From: Diaporthe sp. PMI_573
Taxonomy: Eukaryota; Ascomycota; Sordariomycetes; Diaporthales; Diaporthaceae
Length of the DNA: 64,000 bases
Direction: 5' to 3'
Assembly (NCBI GenBank): GCA_021399435.1
Contig: JAJTUP010000018.1
Coordinates: forward strand, 992,001 to 1,056,000
The translations under genes were made by a program, and so were the position numbers. This document shows, piece by piece, positions 31,316-42,732 of this stretch (its first letter is position 1; each line of letters starts with the position of its first letter). The notes under the pieces are model-generated. The model was not told where the DNA came from, made no database searches, and was given only the letters and a program-made list of their open reading frames with translations.

Positions 31316-33262
31316 ATGGCTATCGTCAATTCTGTCCTCTACACGATCCTATACGGAGTGACCCCAGCGGTATGAGCACAAGCCCCTCCTGCGAGCGCAT
31401 TGATACTGATGCTATGGTGGCTACAGCTATGCCTCCTGGTTCTTTTTCACCCACTGAGAAGATTCCCTGTAAGCTGTCATCCAATTGTTCCAATGTGGTT
31501 TGGTACAGACTTGTTTGATTGCGGCCCGACTCTGTAATGGGTGGCTCTAATTAGTATCAGGGTCCTTTTTGGGCGAAAATCACTGATGCATATGGTGGTA
31601 TCAACGCCATCCAAAAGCGGGCTCATCTGGCAACTTATCAGAACCACTTGAGATATGGTAAGAGACATCTCTACGTCGCCCTCAACGAATATGAGCTAAA
31701 GCAAGGCCTTCAATCCAGGTCCTGTATACAGGCAAGCTCCCAACCGGCTCATGTTCAATTCCGTTGGCGCACTGCAAGGTACGTTCGCTGGTGCGCATTC
31801 ACTGCTCCGTGCTCCGTGCTCCGTGCTCCAAAGGTCTCGTGAAGATATTTCGATGCCTCAGCTGATGGCAGCAAAATTAAGATATCTTTTCCAACCCCGG
31901 AGTCACTAAAGGCCAGGCGTATGTTGATTCTCGCCTGGTGCCAAGCCCAAGTCTCTTCGACACCCTAGATCAAGCGGAACACGGCCGCAAACAACGCATC
32001 ATATGGAAGGTCACGTCGGAACTCTCCATGCGCACCTTTGAACCAGTAATGAATTCTCAGGTGGATATCTTCCTTTCGGAGATCCTCAAGTCGGCACAGA
32101 AGGGTGAGGTGGTAGACGTTTCACCACGATTCTCTCGTCTCGCGGCAGATGTCATATCGTCGCTTGGCTTTGGTTCCCCCCTGCGCACTCAAACAGAGGA
32201 GACGAACCGCCCACTACTAGACGCATTTGGACAGATCACTGGACGCATCGCATTGTATATGAATTGGCCTGCCACTTCATACCTATTGGACCCCCTTATC
32301 GAGTGGTTCGCCAAAAAGGCGTCCGATGACTTCCGCATCTCCATCCAAAACATGGTTGAGGCCCGAATTGCTTTGGGCAGGGATGCAAGGCACGATTTGT
32401 ATAGCATGGCTTTGAGCGACAAGAAAAGTAGTGACGAGGGCCTCCTCGAAAGTGAGCTCTGGTCCGAAGCCGTATTTTTTATCACAGCAGGTGGGTCCCC
32501 TCATACATCATTTTCCAAGCTCAGACGTCGGTCATGCTTACTTATGTCCGAAACCTCCCAGGTGGTGCCACAATCTCAGCACACATGAGCGCAATTCTTT
32601 TCTATCTGTCCAGAGACCGCGAAATCTACCGCAGACTTGCTTCCGAGATTCGGACCACATTCTCTTCTGGCCACAACATTCACGGCGGTCCCCAGCTTGC
32701 AAGCTGCAAATACCTCAGGGCCGTGATCAATGAGACGCTCAGAATGTCCCCGTCATCTATTGGCACATTGTGGCGCCAGCAGGACCTTGCGCTGCCCTCA
32801 CAGGTCGGCAAACCCTTCTTCGTCGACGGCCACGTGATTCCTCCCGGGACTATGGTTGGGCTGAGCCCGTACAGCCTCCTGCATAACGAGAAATACTTTC
32901 CGGAGCCGTTTGTCTTCCAGCCTGAACGACACTTACATGGCGAAAAGGGCAGTGAAGGCAATGACATGCGTGCCTTCGCCCCATTTTCGGTTGGAAGCAG
33001 AAGTTGTGGAGGTAGAGCTGTGGCGTATCTGGAGGCAAGTCTGGCAGTTGCCAAGACACTCTGGTATTTTGATTTTGAAAGAGCTCCGGGCGAAGTGGGC
33101 AATCTTGGGGAAGGCGGTCCGGGTTTAGGAAAGGGAAGAGAAAGGGAGAATGAATTCCAGGTTTACGATGTCGTCACGGCTCAGCACAAGGGCCCTAATC
33201 TGGTTTTCAAGCCTAGAGGGCAGTACTGGAAGGAGCTGGCCGAGAAGGTGCCACCGAGCTAG
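31316..33262 (+). CDS. Cytochrome P450 monooxygenase
   Basis: Six exons: 31316-31369, 31427-31468, 31561-31657, 31719-31778, 31882-32490, 32562-33262; 520 aa, full length. The short first exons give a membrane anchor and proline hinge (LVLFHPLRRFP|GPFWAKITDAYGG). Later features: YGPVYRQAPNRL, the helix-K motif NETLR near residue 350, FQPERH, and the heme loop FSVGSRSCGG with the Cys ligand. The I-helix reads TAGGATIS where AGG(D/E)TT is usual, so the acid of the acid-alcohol pair is Ala. The fourth intron (31779-31881) holds a 7-bp repeat (GTGCTCC). It should be ER-anchored and need a P450 reductase. Substrate unknown; the nearest neighbour is the intronless hydrolase-like gene. Confidence 0.88.
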
Positions 33263-34832
33263 ATGAGATGGTTGACGGGCCGACTTGCTTCACCCACGAG
33301 AAATACTGGCATATATGAGATCCAATCATGTTTATTGAATTTGCGCTGTGGAAACCGATGGAAAGAAAACTCGACATAGATCGTGTCCGGTAAAACGTGG
33401 CTTAAGAAACCCAATGTCGAACACGATACAGATGCACCTGGGCATAAATGAGGCGAAACCCACATGTTCCTTTCCTTACCTCCTTCCCGAAACATCTTCT
33501 TTTCTATCGCTCTACCTCGATCAGGCAATATCTCTCGGCAGCCCAAAGTCTCGTATCGACTCAAGTCTTTAGACACGTCTCCAACATGCATTTCTCTACC
33601 CCAGTTTGGGCCCTGGCAGCCCTTCAGACGCAAGTAACCCCCATCAGACTGTTTCGTTCCCTCCCAAGCTTAACTACCCTTGTGACGTAGTCGTTCAACT
33701 GCCCACACCGGACCGGTCCATGCTAATGCGCCCACCCCGATAGTGTCTCGGCTTTCAACACCATAGCTACCCCCCCTGCGATAGGATCGGGATGTGACCG
33801 CGGTCCCGCTAAAGTCACAGTGACCAAGATTAATACGCTCCTGCCGACTTACGGTATTTTCAGCCACCACAGGCCCTGCCCTTGGCCTACGAGGCTATGC
33901 GAGGTCGACGAGAGCCCGACGGTATTGCTTGAAGGGCCACCGTATGCGTACAGGACCGGGGCCCCGAGGCCCCCGCCCGGATACTGCACCATCACTGTCG
34001 AGGCGTACAACCGCCCGCCTCGCGGTTGGCTTTGCCCGACGTGCCAGACTGAACTCACTCATGGTACCCCGACGCCTCACGTCACTCAGAGCACGACCCT
34101 GGCCACTGTGACCATGACCCGCGAATCAAGACCATCACGGAAGAGGGGAGGCCAACTGCAACGTCATGATTCCCTAGGGCTTGTCACCTTGGTTGATTCT
34201 CAGATCGAGATGAGAGTAACCCATACCAATCAACGAGCAATTTGAATTCTGAGGAGGTACAGCTATGCTTGGAGAGAGGCATTGAAAATAGTGTAGGGTT
34301 ACTTTTCATGTCAGAGGAAATGCCTACTTCAGAATTTATTCGATGTGTTTATTTCATCTTCTACTACCGCTGCATGAATAAGAGTCTAACTTGTAGCATC
34401 CAATCAGAATGAACAGAAAGTCATAAAGGTTCTACGCATCATGGAGCTGCGTGAGTCTGAGCACGTGATCTCTCATTGTGCCCATGAACCTTTTGTGTAA
34501 TGCCCTACCAACATGAGGGAGCATTCATGCCAATTGATGTCCACTCAGACGACTTTGATGTCAAATTCATGTGTATTTCTGATGTCATTCGGCATAGGCC
34601 ATGAAATCTAAAACGAGGAAGGTGCATCTCCCATACTATCTTCTGCTTGCCTTCTAAATCTCTGCTCCTGTTGTTACACTTATCCATTTCTCTTTTGTGT
34701 CCGGTTCTTTTCCAGCTAGGGTACGTCTGCAAAGACTATATCCAATCATTGCACCATTGCCCTATACGTCCAATGTCCCAACATCTGTCTATCCAGAATG
34801 ACTTGGTAAGCCTAGTACATCACCCTTCACAT
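33263..34832. other. Intergenic region
   Basis: About 1.6 kb with no recognisable gene. A 141-codon frame (33820-34245) shows no family text. The right edge meets the left arm of the inverted-repeat unit. Confidence 0.45.
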
Positions 34833-35118
34833 ACATTATTACGGTACCACACCACATGCTCAAGAATCGACACGCCATTGTAGAGTAAGTTTGACCTCAC
34901 CTTCTACCAGGGTACCTGTTGGGGGTAGTTCTATAGGAGGTTTTTCTAAAGGGGGCTTTTCTGTAGGAGATTATTCTGTAGGAGGTTATTCTATGGGAGA
35001 TTGTTCTATGGGAGATTGTTCTATGAGATGTTGTTCCATAGAAGCATACCCCATAGGAGGATACCCTACAGGAAGTTGCACAATAAGCACTGCCTTAAGT
35101 GGTTCACTGCCTAGGTAG
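34833..35118. repeat. Left inverted arm of a 3.4-kb unit
   Basis: The reverse complement of this stretch resembles 37818-38211. Shared words include CATACATTATTAC (left 34833-34845) and CCACATGCTC (left 34852-34861) at the outer side, and CACTGCCT followed by GTTCACT-CCTAG at the inner side (left about 35089-35117). The 15-bp array sits in between. Similarity is imperfect, as in an old terminal inverted repeat or inverted duplication. Confidence 0.65.
34928..35077 (+). repeat. 15-bp minisatellite array A (10 units)
   Basis: Ten degenerate tandem units with consensus CTATAGGAGGTTATT. Because 15 is a multiple of 3, one frame reads as pentapeptides of the GGYSM/GDCSM kind over 34891-35118, but that frame has no ATG, so I do not call a gene. 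The same consensus recurs inverted at 37951-38115. Confidence 0.85.
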
Positions 35119-35508
35119 GTACGTGAATAGAATAGCTGCTTAGGGTAGCACACCCAAACACACTTCATGAGCGTGTGATAAACAGTCTACTTGCTGGCTA
35201 CAATCAGTCACCCAGACAGCACAGCTCATCTCTGTAGGCACCCGGCAAACAGGAGGCAGGCACGAGTAACTATAGTGACTCCCGGTGGGGCGTACCCTCG
35301 CCTCCTTCCTTACAAAAAGTGAAGGCGTCCACCCGAGTACCTTCCTTCTGCTTAGTCGGCAATGGAGCTAGCTGCTCAAAGCAGCTGACAACAAAAAACA
35401 GACAACCACCTTCCATTACTCTGTGAACCACCAACTACCTCTCACACCTCTCATCGAGGACCAACAAACATTAACGATCTAGCACAGCATTCTTTGCTCC
35501 CAAGTGCC
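35119..35508 (+). promoter_or_regulatory. Promoter region of the coiled-coil gene
   Basis: 390 bp between the left arm and the start codon. The last 120 bp are rich in C and A with short pyrimidine runs. No TATA box recognised. Confidence 0.35.
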
Positions 35509-35598
35509 ATGGACGACATGGACGACATGGACGACATGGACGACATGGACGACATGGACGACATGGACGACATGGACGACGTGGACGACATGGACGAC
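35509..35598 (+). repeat. 9-bp tandem repeat coding Met-Asp-Asp
   Basis: About ten tandem copies of ATGGACGAC, two of them with GTG in place of ATG, forming the start of the coiled-coil protein. Each ATG copy is itself a possible in-frame start codon. Confidence 0.9.
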
Positions 35599-37553
35599 GT
35601 GGTCGACGAGGACTGTATCTTCGTTAGACTTCCGACTGATACGCCAGCAACCATGGTCCCTCAGAACCAGCCCTCTTCGTCTGCCAAATCTGACAACAAT
35701 GCTGTCGACAACACGGCCCGTGACGGTCAGGGTCCACGCAACTCGAAAAAGAAGACAAGCAACCCCTCTTCAAAATCTGCCCGAAGCAGAGCTGCAATAC
35801 CGTCGTCGAGAACTCGCACGCGTGTAAGTTGATTCTGAGGACTGGCCTCCCAGGTTCCATTTGGAAACTATGAGGTACTTTGTTGAAGCTTGTCCCCAGT
35901 GGCTGCTGTGTGCATACTCTGAGACAACTACCATCTCCGTTTCCCTTTGTTTGGCGTTTAGTTGCACGTTGGCAGCAACTTCCACAGCCAGAGCTTTACA
36001 TGTGCTTTGCCTCCGTCCCCTTTTCCCAAACACACTACATTTCCTCAACGGAAATGCTCACCTTCATCATGTTCACTGGGCTCTCAGCTCGCTACTGGAG
36101 CAAGAAGGCAGCTGACAAAAGTGTTCAGGTCAAGAAGACTGCCGCACCCAGCCGGTCCAGCAGCAGGCTTCAACCTCCTTCAAGCGCTGCTGCTGCGGCC
36201 AGGCCGCTGGCGACATCAGCAAACACAGATCCTACGGCGAAGGGCTTCCCAGCCTCCCATTCTGCCCACGATCGACCAACCAAGCGAAACCGTGACAAGG
36301 CCTTCCGGTCAAGCAGCCAAAATGAGTTTATCCCACAGCCGTTTCAACACACTGGAGATCAATCCAAAAAGCCGGAGTACCCTCGACGAGCTGCGCCGCC
36401 CGACGCTATCACCAATCACGATGGGTCCCGGTTTGAACTCATAACCAGTGAAAGCAACAGCGACGATGGCCCTGGTTCTGACGACGGCCCTAGTTCTGAC
36501 GACGAACCTCTGGCTGACGGTCGCAAGAGAAGATTGACTAGTGGAACACCAAGTCATTCGGGACGCGACCAGAAGATTCAAGCACCAGCCAAGCCTTCTG
36601 GATCCTTGTCCACCCTTAACACCTGGGTTCGACCTCGCAGTACTGGAAGTGCTCATGCAGAGCCGTCGCCTTCTGTGGCACAGAAGCAAACGAGCGCTCC
36701 TCGTGTATTTGAGGCCGGTCCAATCGGAAAGAGTGGCAACGGTGACTCATGGAGGATGGGTGGTGTGCCCGCCAATCCGGTCAAAGCCCAAGCTCCCGCT
36801 AGCCAGGAGTTACAGACCAAGATTGATCAACAGTCAATCCATATCCGGCATCTCTTGTCGCAGAAGGAGAGTCTTAACAAGAACATTGCGCAACTGCGCG
36901 ATGAGGCGGCCCAAACAAAGAAAGCCGCTGACCAGTTTACTACTGCGCGTCAGAATGAACTGGTTCAGCTGCAGAAGCAGTTGTCCGACGAGACCACACG
37001 CTGTAAGAGCCTCGAGACGACTGTGGCAGATCTTCAGCGGAAGGAACAGTCTAGCAAAGACGCCGCCGCAGCCGAGATCAGCGAAATGAAGGCATCGAAT
37101 CAACGGCTGACTGAGAGTAAGAGTGAGGCGGTCCAGCTTAACTTGAAGCTGATGGGCAAGCAAGCCGAGCTTAAGGGCCGGCTCAAACAGCAGATAGCTA
37201 ACAGCGCCCTCGCCGGTGATGTGGCCAAGAAACAGATCAAGGAGCTTGAGGCACGAGTCAGCACCCAGCGCGATGAGCTTCAAGAGTACGAGAAGCGAGT
37301 CATCGGCTTGAGCGATGAGCTTGACTGGAACGACGCCCAACGGAAGAGGATGAGGGAGGAGTGGGACGCGCGAGTCCAGATGGAGGAGAAGTGGCGCGGT
37401 GACCTTCAGGCCATCACCAACGACAGCATGTCTCTTGCGGAGAGGATGAGAGCAGCCGGTGCATCTCGTGACTCCACTGAGCAGGCGGCTCCGGGAGAGG
37501 CGCCTCAACGAGGAACTTCTGGCGGCAGTGGCAGGGCTCCTCGTTCAGACTGA
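35509..37553 (+). CDS. Coiled-coil protein with N-terminal Met-Asp-Asp repeat
   Basis: Proposed exons 35509-35823 and 36129-37553, 579 aa; the 305-nt intron (gtaagt...gttcag) is long for this region but keeps phase 0, and no family match confirms it. The protein opens with about nine MDD/VDD triplets coded by a 9-bp tandem repeat, then basic and Ser-rich sequence, an acidic Ser/Asp-Gly run (SDDGPGSDDGPSSDDEP) and a long heptad-rich coiled coil from about residue 300 to 540 (ELQTKIDQQSIHIRHLLSQ, QLRDEAAQTKKAADQF, KQIKELEARVSTQRDELQE). It has no transmembrane segment, signal peptide or enzyme motif. Function unknown; nuclear or cytoskeletal roles are guesses. The gene is the only one inside the inverted-arm unit. 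Confidence 0.65.
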
Positions 37554-37817
37554 TGCATCAGTGTCAAAGGAATTTCGAGTTCGAGAGACGAAGCGGCGAG
37601 GGTTGTCAGTGCAAAGTGTTCTGATGAGAAGGTTGGGGGGACAGATAGGACACAAAATTCCTGGAAATTGCGGTCCGGCTGCGTTAGACCTGCATAAGTA
37701 GAACTAGAGGTAGATAATTGTACAAAGATATTGTAAAGGAGATTACTCCTGAGTGAAGTTAACAACATACCTGCGTAGTAACAAGTTTTGCTGGGGCGTC
37801 CACTACACAGCCCCAGT

Positions 37818-38211
37818 ATCTAGGTAGTGAACTAGTCAGGCAGTGTTCACTGTACAGCCTCCTTTAGGATGAATCAAAATAGGGCAACCGACTGTAGTAT
37901 GGTCTCCTATATGATAATCTATTGTAGGATAAGGATCACTTCTCCCATAGGAAAGCCTCCTAAAGGAAACCTCCTTGGGGATAGCCTCTTATAGGATAGC
38001 CTCCTAGGGGACACGCTCCTATCAGATGACCTCCTGTTGGCCGACCTCCTATAGATTAACCTTCTAGGCGATAACTTTCTATAGGATAACCTTCTATGGG
38101 ATAGCCTCCTAAGGGGAATTATTAGGCAGAAAGTAACTAAGCCACAAGGGCTCCACAGTGCCGCCTACATTTTGTTGGAGCATGTGGCTGTGTTACTGTA
38201 ATAATGTATGC
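37818..38211. repeat. Right inverted arm of the 3.4-kb unit
   Basis: Imperfect inverted partner of 34833-35118, with GAGCATGTGG at 38178-38187 and GTAATAATGTATG near 38198-38210 answering the outer words of the left arm, and CTAGGTAGTGAAC with CAGGCAGTG near 37831-37855 answering the inner words. Confidence 0.65.
37951..38115 (-). repeat. 15-bp minisatellite array B (11 units)
   Basis: Eleven degenerate tandem units with plus-strand consensus ATAACCTCCTATAGG, the reverse complement of array A's unit. More degenerate copies can be traced back to about 37899. Confidence 0.85.
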
Positions 38212-38403
38212 GATCCGAGGAGGATGTGGGTCTAAAGTGAGCTTGCTGGGGCCAACTGGTCTCGGCTAATAAAAGTTACCCCAGCCCCGGCTACAGTCAC
38301 AGCGAATTCCTTCGAGTAACGGGTCGAAAGAACATCCAAAAAGCCCAACCGCCTGCAGGTAGGCCACAGGACAGTAACACAAGTTCTTCTGCAGAGGGTC
38401 ACC

Positions 38404-39664
38404 ATGCGTATCGCCTATTTCGGCTTCTGGCGGTGGCTGAAACCTCTCAGTCCACGCGCCTCATTCGGATTCCAGCACTCAATTGCCCGGCCCCTTGGTG
38501 GCTTTACATCTTCTTCCCGCCAGTCTTCCCGCACCCTGTCTTGCTGCACCAAAGTGCCTCCGCCTGAGCCTTGTCTGGTCGGGGAACCTCTACTCGGAAA
38601 TTCAGGGCGCACATACAAAGTGGAACAAATACTTGTTGACCGACGAGATCCTTTACGATGTGTTTATCGTGCAAGGTCTGGACTCTCAAAGTCATTGATT
38701 CTTTAGAACAGGACTGACTGTGTGGTCACTGTTGAAGTTGCGAGGGAGAAGACTTTATCGTCAAGAACGCCGTAGTCAGCTACGAGGGTGATTTCGAGTA
38801 TCCACAGAAGCTGCAGGCTGGTCTGTCAGGGTGTCAAAACCTACGGACTATGGTTGATACAGTCCCAAATCTCAAGTTATACGTCTACCCCTTTATGAGC
38901 GGCGACCTTCTCCAGCTCAGCCAGAAGCCGCTGTTGGAGGAGCAGAGGAGACACATCCTTAAGAGTGTACTCACTGGTCTTGCTGCACTCCATGAGCGCG
39001 GAATATTCCACACAGGTGAGTGCCTGTGCTCACAGGTGGTCTCCCCAAACGGGACAGGCAAGTTGACAAACTGGCAGACATCAAGCCTAACAACATCCTT
39101 ATCAACTACGACGAGCAACCTGATGGGTCCGTTACAATCCAGGACGTGAAGCTTTCAGACCTGGAAGATGCGGTACTCTTGGAACCCGACATGGCGATCA
39201 AGGGCGCCGTGCTAGGCAATAAGCTATGGCGGAGCCCCGAGTCCTGGACCGGCGCCACGCAGGAGCACCCGTCCGACGTCTTTTCCTTCGGAATAGTCGC
39301 CATCTACGTCATAGAAGATAGGATGGCCTTCTATAACGGACTTAGCGACGAGCAAGTCAACGGGACTAACGCCTGGTGGCATATCTTGCGCAGGCACATC
39401 TCCCCCTTCGGCACAGACGTTGAGAGCTTCCTGGGCCTGGTGCGGCACGTTTGTGGGGAGGAGACCGGCCTGTGGTTTGATCGGCTTGAGGATCTCATAA
39501 ATAGCTTTAGTGAGGAAGAGCCGAGGGGGCCCTTTGCGAGATGGATGTGGCTGGATGAGGAGTTTAGGGACCTGGTTGGTAAGATGACGAACTTGAACCC
39601 GGCGAGGAGGATCACGGCACGGGAGGCTCTAGCTCACCGCTGGTTCACCAGGACGAGCGACTGA
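38404..39664 (+). CDS. Protein kinase-like protein
   Basis: Exons 38404-38675, 38738-39015, 39078-39664; 378 aa. The first exon is basic and may be targeting or linker sequence. Kinase landmarks in order: RTYKVEQILVDRRDPLRCVYRA (N-lobe strands), DFIVKNAV with the ATP-binding Lys near residue 100, HTDIKPNNIL (catalytic loop; Asp and Asn kept, the Arg of HRD is Thr), KLSDLEDAV in place of the DFG loop (Asp kept), RSPESW (APE region) and DVFSFGIVAIYV. The C-terminal NPARRITAREALAHRWF is classic. The degenerate loops resemble a large group of fungal kinases of unknown role; catalysis may be weak. The intron 1 donor (GTCTGG) is unusual; the second intron is standard. Confidence 0.82.
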
Positions 39665-39773
39665 TGTGAGTAATGAACAATGCATATTGTGGACAAATAT
39701 GTACAACTTTAGAAAGAAACCAACGTCTCCTGTTCCTTCATCCCCCGAGCCAGAATCATATATCCACTACTAC

Positions 39774-41971
39774 TTAGTAGATAGTGCAATTATCCTTATC
39801 CTGCTGGAACGCCTCCGACGCCTGCACATACAGCGGGAGGTACGTCCGCGTAGAGAAGGTCTCATCGATGTAGTACGATATGTCGGCCTCCGGGTACGCG
39901 TCGCCAAGATAAGCGAGTATGTCAGGCTGGATGTAGTCGATGAAGATGAGATCAACCACGTCGGGCAGTTGTCCGTCCTCGGGGAAGCCGCCTACCGCCT
40001 GGAAGAAGTGCGGGTAGTCGTAATGTGGGATGGCGCTGTGTGCTGTGTCGTCGCCGTCGGTGCCGAAGGCGTCCGTTGTGGTGTAGCCTTGCGTTGTGAC
40101 GGCGGTGGTCTGGCGCCTTGTGTGGCCTGCGTGCTTGTGTGCGTAGTCCCGTGTCTCGACGTTGGATAGGGATGAGAGGAAGGGGTCTACGCAGGTGTCT
40201 TGGGGTGAGAGTGGGGCGGTGATGCCTGTAGACGTGCGCTTCCAGACGTCACCGTTCTTGTTGATACTGCGGCATCATTAGTACTTGCTTTCGTGTCGGG
40301 TACAATGGACATTAGATGAAAATGGGGCATAAGCACTTACTAGTCCAAGGCACCGCTGGCCACAGAGTATGGCACATCAGGGATGTAGATGAAAATGTCT
40401 TCAAAAGGAGACACGATAAAAGCATCATCGTACAAGAACGGCCCCTTGTGCAGGTCGAAGCGGACCGAGCCAGTGTTGACGATACTGATCCGCGCCTTGT
40501 CGGTCCTGTTCTCATTCACAACCACCGCGCTCATGGCCTCCGTCAGCAGGTTGTAGATACTCCCGGAGCTGTTGAACTCAGCGCACGACTGGCACCACAG
40601 CTGAGGCGAGCAGCCGAGATATGTGCTGAGGTTGAGCTGCTGGCGGACGTCCGTGATGAGACCCGTCGTGTTGAGGCCGAGCGGCGTGTCGAAGGCGGCG
40701 TCATTCGTGGTGTAGTTCACCTGCGACCCGGAGGCGTGGTACTCGAACGTGAGGCGGTTCCAGTCGAGGTACCGGCGAGAGTAGGTCCACGGCGCGGTGG
40801 AAGTATTTGTTGCCTTTCGAGAGGGGTTCGGCACGCCCAAAGGCGCAGAGATACCGGTCAATCCGCTGTTGTTGGCGGTGAAGCCGCTCATGGAGAGCCA
40901 GCCGAGGGTCTCGCAGTACCGCCCGGACTCGAGGGCTGTGGTAGAGTCATCGTAGACCTGGAAGTCTCGGATGTGGCTGTGGCCGCCGAAGATCTGGATC
41001 GGGGTGGATGGGTAGGTCTTGCGGAGGGCGTCGTGGACGTAGCCAAATGTGCCCGTACCGCTTGAGGCCTGCTGGGCGGCCGTGTTGTGGCCGATGAGCA
41101 GGAATACGTCGACTGGCCCGGGAGGTGTGGCGACGAGGTCTGTGAACCAGGTCTCGTTAACCATAGTTGAGGCGGGGATCACCTTGGTCACGTTGGTGTT
41201 GCCCTTGAAGTCGAACAGAATGCCGAACGCCAGGATCCGGAGGCCATTCTCGGTGGTGAAGTACCGGTATTGGTTACCGAGATATTCATACTCGTTCGAG
41301 GTGGTGTTCAGGATCTGGACGTTGGAGGTGAGGTATCTGTCACCCCAGACCTTGGAGAAGTTGTAGTAGTCTTGGTACGCAATGTCTGCGTAGTACAGCT
41401 CATGATTGCCGATGGTCAAGAGGTCGTAGTCGAGCTTCTCGAAAACAACGTTGGACAGCTCGCCATCCACGGCAGTAGCGTCACTCAAGCCGGCCCCGTC
41501 ATGGAGATCACCTACTCCTGTGTTAGCACTCATGCGTTCCGGCTCCAGGATCCCGACCTGCCAGACATACCAGTATCCACGACGAGAAGATCGACGCCAA
41601 GCTCCTTGGCCTTGGCTCTCATGTGGGCAGTGAATGAGACGACATCACCCCAGTCCGCGCCGTAGTTGGTCTCAGTGAGGTGGCCCTCCAACCAGCCGTG
41701 GGTGTCTGTCTGTGTTGATGTCAGCTCCCATGTCCGTCTGCCCATCAAGGTCCTCCGATCATTGACCAAGACTCACGGTATGCAAGAAATTGAGTTGGCC
41801 CCATTCAAGTGGCCCGCGGGTCGGTCCGTACGTCGCATTATGCGCATCAGGCTGCATACGTTTCACTTGACGGACATGCTCAACCTTGTTGATAGGCCCA
41901 AAGCAGCTGCCGCACGCTTGGCACTCGGCGACGAGGCCCGCGATGGCTGCAAGGATGGTGTGGTGTCGCAT
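39774..41971 (-). CDS. Secreted 5'-nucleotidase-type metallophosphoesterase
   Basis: Four exons (41971-41777, 41709-41571, 41517-40341, 40266-39774), 667 aa. The ATG at 41971 begins a signal peptide (RHHTILAAIAGLVAECQACG). Calcineurin-like metal-site motifs follow: LHTTDTHGW at the first junction, VVDTG at the second, TIGNHELYY, LLIGHNTA and IFGGHSHIRDF. The C-terminal 5'-nucleotidase domain has SIVNTGSVRFDLHKGP and SPFEDIFIYIP. Many N-x-S/T sites fit an extracellular or vacuolar enzyme releasing phosphate from nucleotides or related esters. A third domain after about residue 500 (VDLIFIDYIQPDIL, DISYYIDETF) is usual in fungal homologues. All introns (53-74 nt) keep phase. Confidence 0.88.
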
Positions 41972-42732
41972 CTTGGCCGTCCTCTTACATGCACTTTTCG
42001 CGACCAAAAAGAGTGAGTGTCGCTGAGTGAAAAGCCAAGATGCCAAGGAGCCAAGAGATGGGGGGAATCGAGGTGTGCGAGTGTTTTCACAGCCAACGCG
42101 GAGAAAAGATAGCCTACGTACGCAACCTGCAGAGAGCCGACTCGAGTGGCGGGTTCCAAGGTTCACCGGCGTACGCCGGCTTATCTGTGGGGTCTGTGGC
42201 TTTTCGGTAAACAGACCGCTGAACGGTTACATCGGAGGTCAGTGAGACCAGGGCCCTACCTTGTGCATGCGCTATTAATTCCCCACCATGAGATAGAATG
42301 CCTCCCCAGTCCAGTGTACTACACACGTGGGCTAATTTGCTGGCGAGCGACGCTCACCGTGGCCACCGAGTCGTCGTTAGTGCCCACGTAGTCGCTGATA
42401 GGTCATTTATCTCCTTCCTAAAGGGAAAATAACAATTTTAGTTTGCAAATATGTGAGTTCTAAAGGTAGAATATCCCGACTGGTTTCTCACCCAATACGG
42501 CATCCAGTCCTTGGTGTGCACGCACTTTAATGGAGCCAGCTTTCTCTCTTGCTGTGAATAAACGTCATCGGGTTGCTGTGTTTCTACCGAATGCACTCTC
42601 CAACCTGAGGGAAGGATGAAGGACATCATTTGTCCACGATCACCGCGTCTAGATTACAGTGGCCGCTGCGGCAAAATGTGGGTACGAATTATATATGCCA
42701 TTTATCTGACTTCATCATGTTTCGGTCAGATC
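41972..42732. other. Intergenic region
   Basis: 761 bp upstream of the phosphoesterase and downstream of the APH gene, both on the minus strand. It should contain the phosphoesterase promoter. No other feature recognised. Confidence 0.45.

Noticed and set aside
31316..31660. P450 N-terminus first looked frameshifted and broken by stops
   Set aside because: Two introns (31370-31426 and 31469-31560) restore the anchor, hinge and GPFWAKI text in phase, so the gene is intact.
33820..34245. 141-codon Pro/Thr-rich frame
   Set aside because: No family text. Length alone is not enough.
34891..35118. Pentapeptide-repeat protein of 75 codons over array A
   Set aside because: There is no ATG in the frame, and the periodicity follows from a 15-bp minisatellite; the inverted array does not keep an equivalent open frame.
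34928..38115. CRISPR-like interpretation of the short repeats
   Set aside because: Units are 15 bp, degenerate and directly adjacent without spacers, and the organism is a fungus.
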